From NCBI GenBank assembly GCA_903912525.1, contig CAIWHK010000065.1, positions 62,001 through 126,000 on the forward strand: DNA of 64,000 bases, given 5' to 3'. The translations under genes were made by a program, and so were the position numbers. Of this stretch, positions 30,933 through 40,669 are shown piece after piece. A model generated the notes under the pieces. That model was given only the letters and a program-made list of their open reading frames with translations, was not told the origin of the DNA and did no database searches. The first letter of the stretch is position 1, and each line of letters starts with the position of its first letter. The stretch comes from an uncultured bacterium. Lineage in GTDB: Bacteria > Krumholzibacteriota > Krumholzibacteriia > LZORAL124-64-63.

Positions 30933-31331
30933 CTACGAATCGGCAACGGCCCCGATGATCATGATGCCGATGTAGACGACTCCGACAGCAGCGCCCGTCC
31001 AGATCGACCAGTTGCCCCAATTGTTGGCCTGCCGAGAGGCCTCCCACGCCCCGGCAATGTCTCCTGACTGGAATTTGCTGTTCACCGACGAGGCCTGCAC
31101 GATGGCGACGATGCCGAACGGTATGCAGCACATGACCGTCGCGAAGATAGCCTTGGCCAGGTGCGTGTCCGGGGGAGCGTTATGCGAAACAGTGTTCCCT
31201 GCGGCGGCGTGCTGCGGGGAATAGGCACCGACGGGCGCAGCGCCCGGCTGTTGCGGTATGCGCTGCCCGCATCGCGGGCAATAGGCAGCGGTTGCACCGT
31301 CGGAATAGCAGCAATTCGGACAGTAGCCCAT
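30933..31331 (-). CDS. Zinc-ribbon CD225/dispanin-like protein, copy 2
   Basis: Paralog of 30166..30564: AKAIFATVMCCIPFGIVAIVQASSVNSKFQSGDIAGAWEASRQANNWGNWSIWTGAAVGVV. Confidence 0.85.
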   Translation of the reverse strand: MGYCPNCCYSDGATAAYCPRCGQRIPQQPGAAPVGAYSPQHAAAGNTVSHNAPPDTHLAKAIFATVMCCIPFGIVAIVQASSVNSKFQSGDIAGAWEASRQANNWGNWSIWTGAAVGVVYIGIMIIGAVADS

Positions 31332-31420
31332 GTCGCCGACCCCCCAACCGTGAAGATGCTTATGTGATGATTTGTCAGGATTTTACAACCACCTTCGGTG
31401 GAGTTTCAACACGGATCTTT
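31332..31420 (-). repeat. Duplicated upstream region, copy 2
   Basis: CTTATGTGATGATTTgtcaggATTTTACaACC...GTTTCAACACGGATCTT. Confidence 0.6.
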
Positions 31421-31833
31421 TTTTGCAGCGGCGGCACCACGGCACTCACGGTCCTGCCTGCGATTGCTTGATTCGTCCGCGCCTGAGGTGCAGCCCCGGG
31501 GCTGGATTCTCAATGATCCGCCGAAAGGTGACTATTTAAATCCTGTTTGGGCGGCACGCGAAGCGGCCGCCGGCGGCAATCGCGTTCGACTTTCGCGAGC
31601 CAAGACACACGCGATGAGAGTGTCGTCCATCTCCGCTGGAACGCGCTGAGGCAGGGTCTTGACATGCCGCCCCCGAGCGGCCTAGCATGGTGGCGGGCGT
31701 CACAATGTTTCCTTTGCGTCCACAGCCGATCTTGTTGAGCCGCCCGGGCCGTCAGCGCGAAGTGGCGCTCCGTGCCGAAGTGGGAAGATCCTGCCCACCG
31801 GGAGAACAACCTCGATCAGGGGGCCGACGATTC

Positions 31834-32385
31834 ATGAACAGCTTCGATCCACTCGCGCCACCAACGACCGGGGATGGGCCGCCGGCCTACGGTCAGCCGG
31901 GACATCAGGCGGGCACGGCACCGCTTGCGGGCCGGGGATCCCGTTTCGCCGCAGCGTTGATCGACGGCCTGATCAGTATCGCCATCACATTGCCCCTCCA
32001 GTTCAAGCTTGGGGTGTACAAGGATTTCCCCGATATGAGTTCGTTTGGCTTTGGAGAGAAGGCGGCGTGGGGGCTGGGCGGTTTCGTCCTGTGGACGGCG
32101 CTGCACGGCTACCTCCTGGCCACGCGCAGCCAGACCATCGGGAAGCGGCTGGTCGGCATCCAGATCGTGAACGTCAGCGACGGGCGGCCCACACCGTTTT
32201 CGAGGGTGTTGTTCGCGCGCTTCTTCCCCGTCGCGGTCGTGTCCAACATCCCCTTCCTGGGAGGGCTGGCCAGCCTGGTTGACGCTCTTTTCATTTTTGC
32301 CGACGACCGCCGCTGCCTCCACGACCATATTGCGGGGACCAAGGTCGTGGATTACCGGGCCGCGCATCCCACCACGGAGATCTGA
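31834..32385 (+). CDS. RDD family membrane protein
   Basis: GRGSRFAAALIDGLISIAITLPL, RSQTIGKRLVGIQIVNVSDGRPTPFSRVLFARFF, DDRRCLHDHIAGTKVVD. Confidence 0.9.
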   Translation: MNSFDPLAPPTTGDGPPAYGQPGHQAGTAPLAGRGSRFAAALIDGLISIAITLPLQFKLGVYKDFPDMSSFGFGEKAAWGLGGFVLWTALHGYLLATRSQTIGKRLVGIQIVNVSDGRPTPFSRVLFARFFPVAVVSNIPFLGGLASLVDALFIFADDRRCLHDHIAGTKVVDYRAAHPTTEI

Positions 32386-32683
32386 GGCTGCTCGTGGCGT
32401 CCTCTGCAAGCGGTTGCGGTCGGTAAGTTGTCGCTGGCGAGTCGGGATGTCGGCGCGCCCATGGGTTACCCACACGTCGGCTCGAGCCATCGACCAGCCG
32501 CTGAAGGCCGGTCCTTCGTTAACGCGGTGGCGGTGCGAGGGCAACATCACCTCGCTCACCGCCATATTCCCATGCCGCGATTCCGACAGACGGGGACTTC
32601 TCCCGCGACGAAGCATGGCGCGTCAGGCGAGATACGGCGGCTCTTGCGACGGGAGCCGACATGGCATTCCAGACTTTTGAGGT

Positions 32684-34405
32684 GTGATTGTGCGGGATAG
32701 AGCGGTCCTTGCGCCTTGCGTGCTGAGCTTGATGTTCCTGGCGGTCACACTGCCGTCCTGCAGCAAGTCCCCGACGGCGCCGAATGATCCCCCTCCCTGG
32801 TTGCAGCCCAATATCATCATGGTCGAGACCCATCCCGGGGGCCTCAATGTGCCGTGGACGCTCACGGCCCCGGCCGGCGCCGTGACAAACGGGAACGGTG
32901 ATCTGAAGCTGCTGGACCAGGCAGCGGGAGCGCACACGATCGTTTGGGGAGAGGTCAGGGGCTGGGTCACGCCGAGCCCGGCTCACGAAACCAAGACTCT
33001 CGCGCTCAACGGGAGTCTCGTTTTCAGCGGGACGTATGTTCACAGGGCGGGGACGATCTCAGTCCATCCCACCCCGATCGCCGCCGGCGCCCGCTGGCAA
33101 CTGGCGGGGCCGTCGGGATTCATGGTCTCCGGTGACGGCGACTCAACCATCGCCGACCTCAATGTCGGAGACTACACGGTCACGTGGGGCTCCGTGCCGA
33201 ACTGGGAATCGCCCAATCCGGTTGAGGAAACCAAGACGCTTGTCGCCGATGGGGCGATCTCGTTCACTGGACAATATGTTCATCAAGTCGGCACGATCAC
33301 GATCAATCCTGATCCCAACGGCATCAACGCGGCGTGGCAGGTTGCCGGTCCCGGTGGTTTCAACATCGTCGGTGACGGCGATTCGACGATTACGGAGGCG
33401 GCCCTCGGCGATTACACATTGACCTGGGGCCCGGTCGCCGGTTGGACGCGGCCCATACCCACGGCCACGACCAGGGCCCTGACACTTGGTGACGTTTTGA
33501 CTTTTTCGGGAACCTACCTGGTGGACACGGGGATCCCCGAGGGATTCGCAGCCATTCCCGCGGGGGCGTTCACGATGGGCAGCCCGACAAACGAAGCCGG
33601 ACGCGGCGCGGTCGAAGTCCAGCACCAGGTGACCTTGACACACAGCATTTATGTCCAGGCCGCTGAGGTCACCAATCGGCAGTTTGTCGACTTGGTGCAG
33701 TGGGCCTACGGCCAGGGTCTCGTCTCGGCGACAAGCGCCCGCATCCTCGACAATCTGGACACATCCACAGCCATCCTGATGGAAATGAGTTCGGGGGACG
33801 CCGAGATATCCTTCGGCAACGGTCTGTTTACTTGCCTCAATCCGGACCACCCGGTGAAGTACGTTTCCTGGTACGGTGCGGCGGCGTACTGCGACTGGTT
33901 GAGTCTGCGCAGCGGCCTCCCGCGTGCCTACGATCACGCGACGTGGGCCTGCAACGGGAACAATCCGTTTGGTGCTGCCGGGTATCGATTGCCGACGGAA
34001 GCGGAATGGGAATACGCATGCCGTGCGGGAAGCGCGACGGCATTCGCCAACGGACCCATCATGTACCCGGTCAACTGCAGCCCGCTGGACCCAAATCTCA
34101 ATCAGGTCGGGTGGTATTGTGGAAATGCGGGCAGTTGGAGCCTGCCTGTCGTGCAGAGAGGGCCCAACGCGTGGCACATCTATGACATGCACGGCAACGT
34201 CGCCGAGTGGTGCAATGACTGGTATGCGGCATACGATGGGGCGGCGACGGATCCGACAGGGCCCATCGGAGGCGCCGAACGTGTCTTCCGGGGCGGAAGT
34301 TGGGATGCGTTCGCGCGGAATTGTCGTTCGGCGCCTCGCTACAGCAGGGCGCCAGGTACAACCGAGACCACTGTCGGTTTACGCCCAGTGCAATCGGCGA
34401 ACTGA
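32684..34405 (+). CDS. Lipoprotein with three beta-rich repeats and a SUMF1/FGE-fold domain
   Basis: Lipobox LAVTLPSCSKS; three about 75-80 aa repeats; IPAGAFTMGSPTNE..., GYRLPTEAEWEYACRAGS, HIYDMHGNVAEWCNDW, RVFRGGSWDAFARNCRSAPRY. Start GTG at 32684 or 32690. Confidence 0.87.
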   Translation: MIVRDRAVLAPCVLSLMFLAVTLPSCSKSPTAPNDPPPWLQPNIIMVETHPGGLNVPWTLTAPAGAVTNGNGDLKLLDQAAGAHTIVWGEVRGWVTPSPAHETKTLALNGSLVFSGTYVHRAGTISVHPTPIAAGARWQLAGPSGFMVSGDGDSTIADLNVGDYTVTWGSVPNWESPNPVEETKTLVADGAISFTGQYVHQVGTITINPDPNGINAAWQVAGPGGFNIVGDGDSTITEAALGDYTLTWGPVAGWTRPIPTATTRALTLGDVLTFSGTYLVDTGIPEGFAAIPAGAFTMGSPTNEAGRGAVEVQHQVTLTHSIYVQAAEVTNRQFVDLVQWAYGQGLVSATSARILDNLDTSTAILMEMSSGDAEISFGNGLFTCLNPDHPVKYVSWYGAAAYCDWLSLRSGLPRAYDHATWACNGNNPFGAAGYRLPTEAEWEYACRAGSATAFANGPIMYPVNCSPLDPNLNQVGWYCGNAGSWSLPVVQRGPNAWHIYDMHGNVAEWCNDWYAAYDGAATDPTGPIGGAERVFRGGSWDAFARNCRSAPRYSRAPGTTETTVGLRPVQSAN

Positions 34406-34407
34406 CG

Positions 34408-35688
34408 ATGGGTGGCAGCCGGGGTTTTCGGCAAGCGAGGCAGGGTTCGTTGAAGTATCGATCTACTCTTGCGTTGAATGCGGCGGTCATAGCGCTGGCC
34501 GCCGTCGCGATGGTGAGTTGCAGCAACGGGCCCGGCGAGCCCTCCGGAGGCGACCCGTGGACGCTCCCCAACTCGGTCATCGTCAACGCGTCTCCCGTAG
34601 GTCTCGATGCGCCGTGGTCACTCGAAAGACCCGACGGTCAGGTCACTGACGGGCATGGCTATTTCAGATTGGCGGACGCGGCCACCGGGGAGTACACGCT
34701 GACGTGGGGCCTGATGGGCGGCTGGATTCGGCCGTCTCCGGCGACCACGACAACAACACGGGCTCCGGGAGGCTCGGTGGTGTTTTCCGGGACCTACGTC
34801 TCGAATACGGGGACGCCGGCCGGATTCGTCCCGGTGCCGGCCGGGACGTTTACGATGGGCAGCCCCGCGTTCGAACCGGGTCGTTACAGCAACGAGAACC
34901 TGCATCAGGTGACGTTGGTCCACGACTTCCTGGTTCAGGATTCCGAAGTAACCAACCAGCAGTACCGGGACATGGCGCAGTGGGCCTACGATCAGGGGCT
35001 CGTCGTGGCCACGAGCGCCAGCTTGAGCGACAACCAGGATGGTTCGACCCAGGAGCTTCTGGACCTCGATGGCGACTGCCGGATCTCATTCGCCGGCGAC
35101 ACGTTCTCCGTTGACGTGGGCGCCGGCGGGCACCCCGTTCTGGAGGTGACCTGGTACGGGGCGGTGGCGTACTGCGACTGGCTCAGTATGCGGCAGGATC
35201 TGCAGCGGGCGTACAGCCACGCGACCTGGCAATGCAATGGTGGAAACCCATATACAGCGGTGGGGTACCGCCTGCCTACCGAGGCGGAATGGGAGTTTGC
35301 CTGCAGGGCTGGTACGCAGACCCCCTTCAGCACGGGGGGATGCCTGGACGCAGGCACCGAAGCGAACTACAACGGGACCGCACCGCATCCCGGGTGTCTT
35401 GCCGGGCCGTACATCGGCTGGACGGTGGACGTCCGCAGCTACGCCGCGAATGCCCTGGGCTTGTACGACATGCACGGCAATTTGTGGGAGTGGTGCAACG
35501 ATTGGTATGGCGAATACGGGGGACCCGCGACGGACCCCGGGGGGCCGGTCGTCGGCGACAGTCGCGTGTTCCGTGGCGGGGCCTGGGACAGTGGTGCCCA
35601 GGGCTGCCGATCCGCAGTCCGTCTCAGCGACCTGCCGGATCGCTCCTACACCGGAGTGGGCTTCCGCGTCGTCAGGACGGCCCCCTGA
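34408..35688 (+). CDS. Lipoprotein with one repeat and a SUMF1/FGE-fold domain
   Basis: AAVAMVSCSNG lipobox; VPAGTFTMGSPAFEPG, GYRLPTEAEWEFACRAGT, GLYDMHGNLWEWCNDW, RVFRGGAWDSGAQGCRSA; paralog of upstream gene. Confidence 0.87.
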   Translation: MGGSRGFRQARQGSLKYRSTLALNAAVIALAAVAMVSCSNGPGEPSGGDPWTLPNSVIVNASPVGLDAPWSLERPDGQVTDGHGYFRLADAATGEYTLTWGLMGGWIRPSPATTTTTRAPGGSVVFSGTYVSNTGTPAGFVPVPAGTFTMGSPAFEPGRYSNENLHQVTLVHDFLVQDSEVTNQQYRDMAQWAYDQGLVVATSASLSDNQDGSTQELLDLDGDCRISFAGDTFSVDVGAGGHPVLEVTWYGAVAYCDWLSMRQDLQRAYSHATWQCNGGNPYTAVGYRLPTEAEWEFACRAGTQTPFSTGGCLDAGTEANYNGTAPHPGCLAGPYIGWTVDVRSYAANALGLYDMHGNLWEWCNDWYGEYGGPATDPGGPVVGDSRVFRGGAWDSGAQGCRSAVRLSDLPDRSYTGVGFRVVRTAP

Positions 35689-35699
35689 TGACACCATCG

Positions 35700-38063
35700 C
35701 TAGATTCCCAATCCCATCCTGATGGACCACCCCTTGAGCGGGATGCCGTCGGATTCGACGAGATAGGTCACCATGGCGCTATACCGGACCTCGGTGAAGA
35801 ACAGCCACTTGCTTCCCGCCACGAATCCGACACCAGCGTGCCACCCGTACAGTCGCGGGGTCATGTACGCCAAAACATCCTCCTTGGGTCCCGGATATCC
35901 GGAAATCGAGGGATCCCATTCGGCGGACAGCAAATTGATGATGTCGCCACCGCCGAGGAAGTACCCATAGGCGCCGTGCCCGGGCCATGAACCGCCACCC
36001 AACTGCAACGTTGCGTGGTAGTCGCGACTCGTGAAATCAAATACGCCTTCCTGACGACGGGCGTATCCCGCTTCCGCCGCGAGGCGCAGGCTTTTCGCAA
36101 AGCCCACGGACAGCTGCAATGCTGCCTCGCTGGTGATGTTGTAGATTTTTTCGCCTGTCAAGAGGTTCTCGGTGGTCTCAGTATAGTCTGACGTGCTCAT
36201 CCCTGCGGCACCCACGACGGCGATGCGGAATGGTCGCCCGCTCTGGCCCAATCGGTAACCGTCCGCACCGGATGCGTCCGACACCGGGTCGTATCGGACC
36301 ACGTTGTTGACATGATGTCCCCCCACCGAAAGCGAGGCGAATGCGCCTTCCGGGATTGTCAGGTCATAAATGGCCTTGTCGGCGTCCAGGGCAGTGTCCG
36401 ACCACTTGACATCGGCAAACACCCACCGATAGCCGGCCGAGAAGCACAGGCCGCCGCGAAGGTAGCGGAGGCCCGCATCCGCGAAATTGATGTCGTCCTT
36501 GGCGAGCATCCCATCTCCCGATCCGATATCATTGCTGAACGTGCGGCCGGGGCCGAGGCCGAGCGCATAGATATCAAAAATGTAACTCGAGCCGACATGG
36601 ATCGGCTGCCGCAACGACAGACCCGCCACGGAGATGATCATCCTGGAGGGCATTTGCGGGGCATACTCCACATGCCCGAATCGCAATCCGAAGCGGCCCC
36701 ATTCCCAGCCAACGAGATCACCGAACGGAGTTGCCTTTTCCTTCGTGCCCTTAATCCCGAAGGTAAGGAAATCGTAACGCCGACCGGGGCTGAATCGTTC
36801 GTTGTATTGCACCGGCTGGCTGGGATCGACTTTGGGTGTTTCCACCACCCGGATTTCCGGCTTCGTTTCCTTTTCCTTTTCCTTTTCCTTTTCAATGCGA
36901 CACGGAGCTTCCGCGGCGCCATCGGCCACGACGCCGACATCGGATGCGGTGCCACTGACGTCCAACTGAGCCAGCACCTTTGCCTCGAAGTCGGCCGCGC
37001 CCGTCTTGTCGCCGGCTCCGATTACCGACCATGCGGAACGAATCGCCAGAAGCGGGTCGGCACCCGCCACGACGTACACGCGGTGGCGGGTCGTTCCGGC
37101 CTTGTCGACCTCCGGCTCATCCGCGCTGTTCCAGATCGTCGCCTCTTTTCGCAAGGCTCTTCCGGCCGAGGCGATGGAGGAGTCGGCGAGGGCTTTGTCA
37201 GCGCCGCGGTTGACCCGCTCCAGGTACGTATAGGCCTCGCTCTGCAGGCTTTGTCGGAGGCTGGCAGCCAGGCTCTCCCTGGCCCTGTTCACGGCGGTCT
37301 GGCACGCTTCGCCGACCTCGGAACTCGTGCTGGAGCCCCCCCGGTAGAGGCGGCCATTGCCCTTCAGGTCCTGGCCATACGTTTTGTACCACGTTGGTCC
37401 GGTCGACCTGGCGGCAACGGGACTTTCCGGAGGAGCGCCAGGGGCGCCAGGGGCGCCGCGGGTGATGCCGAGGCGGTCAAGAACAGCCTGTTCGAAGGAC
37501 GCCGCGTTGGGCGCGCCGCCAGGGGCGGTGGCCGGACGCACATGGGGCTGCAGGGTGGTCCACATCGAATGGATCAGCGGACTCAGGTCCGCTCCGACCA
37601 CGGTGTAGGCACGGTATTGGGTCGCGCCCTGGCCATAGGTTTCCGGACAGTTGGTACTGTTCCAGGTCCTGATGACCCGTGGCATCGCATAGCGGACCTT
37701 GAAGTACGTGGAGTCCGCTATTTCCGTGGCCGTCGTGCTGCCCCCAGTCGCGGGCCACTGCTGGAAATAGGATGACGTGACGGCCTGCATACCGGTCACG
37801 ACGGTAGAAATCAAGTCGGCCCAGGCGCGGCGTTCGGCCGCGCCGCGGGCCCATGCGGAATCCGGCAATGACACGCTGGCCGCCGCGTAGATGCGCCCGT
37901 CGCCCCGGGTTTGCACTGCGTACGTCCGGTACCAGTCAGGACCGTCAGCCCCGCACGGTGATGAGGCGCTGCCTGGTTGAGCCGTTGCGTGCGCGACCGA
38001 AATCAAGGCCAGGAACAGGAACGCACACACCGTCACTACATGGTTCAGTCGCGGATGTGACAT
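35700..38063 (-). CDS. Exported protein with two LPP20-like repeats and a probable beta-rich C-terminus
   Basis: Signal peptide MSHPRLNHVVTVCAFLFLALISVAHATAQ; WYRTYAVQTRGDGRIYAAASV and WYKTYGQDLKGNGRLYRGGSS repeats; C-terminus with alternating aromatic/Gly strands. ORF opens at 38429; ATG at 38063 preferred. Confidence 0.65.
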   Translation of the reverse strand: MSHPRLNHVVTVCAFLFLALISVAHATAQPGSASSPCGADGPDWYRTYAVQTRGDGRIYAAASVSLPDSAWARGAAERRAWADLISTVVTGMQAVTSSYFQQWPATGGSTTATEIADSTYFKVRYAMPRVIRTWNSTNCPETYGQGATQYRAYTVVGADLSPLIHSMWTTLQPHVRPATAPGGAPNAASFEQAVLDRLGITRGAPGAPGAPPESPVAARSTGPTWYKTYGQDLKGNGRLYRGGSSTSSEVGEACQTAVNRARESLAASLRQSLQSEAYTYLERVNRGADKALADSSIASAGRALRKEATIWNSADEPEVDKAGTTRHRVYVVAGADPLLAIRSAWSVIGAGDKTGAADFEAKVLAQLDVSGTASDVGVVADGAAEAPCRIEKEKEKEKETKPEIRVVETPKVDPSQPVQYNERFSPGRRYDFLTFGIKGTKEKATPFGDLVGWEWGRFGLRFGHVEYAPQMPSRMIISVAGLSLRQPIHVGSSYIFDIYALGLGPGRTFSNDIGSGDGMLAKDDINFADAGLRYLRGGLCFSAGYRWVFADVKWSDTALDADKAIYDLTIPEGAFASLSVGGHHVNNVVRYDPVSDASGADGYRLGQSGRPFRIAVVGAAGMSTSDYTETTENLLTGEKIYNITSEAALQLSVGFAKSLRLAAEAGYARRQEGVFDFTSRDYHATLQLGGGSWPGHGAYGYFLGGGDIINLLSAEWDPSISGYPGPKEDVLAYMTPRLYGWHAGVGFVAGSKWLFFTEVRYSAMVTYLVESDGIPLKGWSIRMGLGI
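36866..36893. repeat. Hexanucleotide tandem repeat (GAAAAG on coding strand, about 4.7 copies)
   Basis: tttccttttccttttccttttccttttc, encodes EKEKEKEKE inside the CDS 35700..38063. Confidence 0.9.
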
Positions 38064-38083
38064 ATGCACCACCTTTGCCCGGG

Positions 38084-39802
38084 CTAGCTGCGGCTGCTCA
38101 GGAGTTTGGAAGGCCAGGCGGAACAAATCCGCCAACGCAGACCGGTGATCAGGCCGGGGATCACAACCAGGACAAGACCGACGAAGATCCACCAGGCTGC
38201 GGACCACGGCTGGTAGTCGGTGAGATTGCCGCCACCGAGAAGAAGCTGGCCGAGCCTGATTCCAATCCATCGGTTGCCTCCCAGGACTTCGGACGCCACG
38301 AAGAAGAGCAGAACCAGAACCTCGACGCCGACCATCTGCAGGACGTAGAGCCACACTGCCTGGGTGCGTCGTCCCCCCAGCGCGAGCATGATGCCCACCG
38401 ACTGGACTTTGCGGGAATTGTCGAACCAACCCGTACCCAGAAGCAGCATCAACCCCAGCCCGAGCACAGCGCTGAACAGGAGGAGGGAGACGCGCCCGAA
38501 CATCTGTTTGCTGCGCATGATGGCTTCGACGCGGGCCACCGGCCCGGTGTCCACGGTCATCCCGGTTGCCGCAGCCAGCGCCGTGACCTCCTTCATGGCG
38601 GCGAGGTCCGGACGGACGTTCAGCACCCAGTTACGGAACAACTCGTCTACGTTCGGCTGTTCGAGCGTCCGCGGGATCTCAAGGCTGAATTGCCTGCCGG
38701 TCAGGGATTTCAGCCCGGTCTCCAACTGCGCGACACACTGGATCGCGTTGACCGAATCGGACAGTGTTGCGGCAAGCACCGGGCGGCTTTCCCAGTATTC
38801 CCAGCGAAGGTCGGTAAGGTTCAGCCCGGCGCCGGTGAACACTCCGCGGACATCGCCAAGCACCGCGTCATCGGCGACCTTGACCCCGTTGGGATAGGTG
38901 TCTCCTGTCGTACCTTTTGGGCACAGCCAGATCCGGTCGGTAACCGTCAGCGCGTGCCTGGAGTCCGTTTCGTAGATGGCGCGTTCGAGGGCGAGGGGAA
39001 TCAGGAAATCCGCGCCGGGGATTTCGGGCACCACGGCGAAGACGGAAAGGACGATGTCTTCCTTCGATAGGTGAAGATTGAGCCCGTCCGGAGCTGAGCC
39101 TGCCGGGTAACCCAGGACTCCCTCAAGTCCCTTCCTCGAAATAATGATCCCGGGTCGTGCTTCACGAATCGGTGCGTCCAGGTTGCCCTGTTGCGTGAAG
39201 AAGCTCGGGAAGACCGCACTCCCGGTGGCGATCCGCTTCAACAGCGGATCGTCAGGCTCGATCGTCCTGCCGCGCAATTGTTCGATCCGCCGCTCAGAGC
39301 CATCGGCCGCGGGCTGGGCCCCCAGAAAGGACCAGCGCACCTGACGGAAGCCCTGGGGGGCGGCCCGCAGGAGCTCGGGCGCAAGGTTGTCCGTGAACTC
39401 GCCTATCTGTCGCGGTTGGCCGGCGACTTCGGTGCTCCAGAGGAATAGATCCTCGAGCTCCGCCGTATGGCGAGCAGATGTTCCGGCTCGCAGCCCAAGA
39501 GCGATGCCTCCGAACCAGATCAGGACGACGATGGCCAGGATGTAGACGCACGATGTCGACCGCTGGAGCAGGAATCCGCCCTCGGCGCGCGAATAGGGCC
39601 AGAAGTCGCGGCACACGAGCTTCCAGGTGATCTGCCAGGGAGAGCACGCCTTCGCGTCGCAGTTCCGGTCCACGGCGGGGATGGAATCGGGATTGTGCGA
39701 GGCGACGACGGCCTCGAGCTCCTCGCGGCTGGCCAGCTTCCCGCCCGAAACCGGAAGGCCGCTGTTCGCCATATTACCTGCTGTATTGATCGATGATGAC
39801 AC
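38084..39802 (-). CDS. FtsX-like ABC transporter permease
   Basis: One N-terminal TM (VYILAIVVLIWFGGIALGL), large extracytoplasmic domain, then three TMs with KVQSVGIMLALGGRRTQAVWLYVLQMVGVE. Confidence 0.75.
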   Translation of the reverse strand: MSSSINTAGNMANSGLPVSGGKLASREELEAVVASHNPDSIPAVDRNCDAKACSPWQITWKLVCRDFWPYSRAEGGFLLQRSTSCVYILAIVVLIWFGGIALGLRAGTSARHTAELEDLFLWSTEVAGQPRQIGEFTDNLAPELLRAAPQGFRQVRWSFLGAQPAADGSERRIEQLRGRTIEPDDPLLKRIATGSAVFPSFFTQQGNLDAPIREARPGIIISRKGLEGVLGYPAGSAPDGLNLHLSKEDIVLSVFAVVPEIPGADFLIPLALERAIYETDSRHALTVTDRIWLCPKGTTGDTYPNGVKVADDAVLGDVRGVFTGAGLNLTDLRWEYWESRPVLAATLSDSVNAIQCVAQLETGLKSLTGRQFSLEIPRTLEQPNVDELFRNWVLNVRPDLAAMKEVTALAAATGMTVDTGPVARVEAIMRSKQMFGRVSLLLFSAVLGLGLMLLLGTGWFDNSRKVQSVGIMLALGGRRTQAVWLYVLQMVGVEVLVLLFFVASEVLGGNRWIGIRLGQLLLGGGNLTDYQPWSAAWWIFVGLVLVVIPGLITGLRWRICSAWPSKLLSSRS

Positions 39803-40571
39803 GCTTTCCCTCCCGTCTCAGCACAAGAAAATGGTCGCAATAGTCCCAGGCGTTCTTCAGCAGGTGGGTCACGAACACTACACAACGGGAGCGATCCTGG
39901 TGCGCCCACTGCCTGAGAAGCCCCAGGGTCTCGGCCTCCGAAACCGTATCCATGTTGGCTGTCGGCTCATCGGCGAAGACGACCTGCTGTGGTCCCACGA
40001 GAGCCCGCAGCACGCCGACGCGACTGCCTTCCCCAACGGACAGGTCGAGGGGGCTTCGCTGCAGGATGCGCTCCGGCGGCAGATCCGAGTCACGGCCGAC
40101 GCGCAGGCGCTCGACCATGTCCCGGAACCATGCCGTGTCCAGCTGCTCGCCTCTCATCCAGGCGCGGAACTGGAGGTTCTCTTCCACGCTCAGATACGGA
40201 AGCAGCGCGGTCGTCTGGAAGATGTGCGCGAAATGGGCCTTGATGTGGTCGGCCCTCAGGGACTGTTGGCGGTACAGGCTGCTGTAGTCGGTCAGCGCAC
40301 CGTCGCGATTGTGGACAATCGTGCCGCTGTCGGCGCGATCCAGCAGCGAGAGCATCGCCAGCAGGGTCGACTTGCCGCAGCCGGAGGGGCCGACTACGGC
40401 AAGCATCGAACTGACGGGGATCTCGATCACTTCGGGATCGCTGCCGCCATTGGCGCCGGAGACGAATGACAGACCGTTGTCGCGGCCATATTCCCTTCTG
40501 ATGCCGCGCAAGCGGAACAGCCAGCCTGTCCCCGGATCTTTCGTCGCGGCATCGGGTCCACCTTTCTTCAT
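39774..40571 (-). CDS. ABC transporter ATP-binding protein with atypical signature motif
   Basis: Walker A VGPSGCGKST, Walker B QVVFADEPTANMD; signature reads LSVGEGSRVGVLRALV. Confidence 0.87.
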   Translation of the reverse strand: MKKGGPDAATKDPGTGWLFRLRGIRREYGRDNGLSFVSGANGGSDPEVIEIPVSSMLAVVGPSGCGKSTLLAMLSLLDRADSGTIVHNRDGALTDYSSLYRQQSLRADHIKAHFAHIFQTTALLPYLSVEENLQFRAWMRGEQLDTAWFRDMVERLRVGRDSDLPPERILQRSPLDLSVGEGSRVGVLRALVGPQQVVFADEPTANMDTVSEAETLGLLRQWAHQDRSRCVVFVTHLLKNAWDYCDHFLVLRREGKRVIIDQYSR

Positions 40572-40669
40572 GCGTCTCCCTCTCGCGTCCCATGTGTTCA
40601 TCGTCCGGTCAGGAGACCGGGTAGCATGTCTGGTACTGTTCGCGTTGCCGCCCGATCGCGGCAACGACG

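Noticed and set aside
31699-31726. Further GTCACA hexamer upstream of the RDD gene
   Set aside because: No CATCy partner at the 22-nt spacing (CACAGC instead).
32684-35688. True formylglycine-generating sulfatase maturation enzymes
   Set aside because: SUMF1 fold motifs are present but the catalytic Cys pair is not apparent and no sulfatase gene is nearby.
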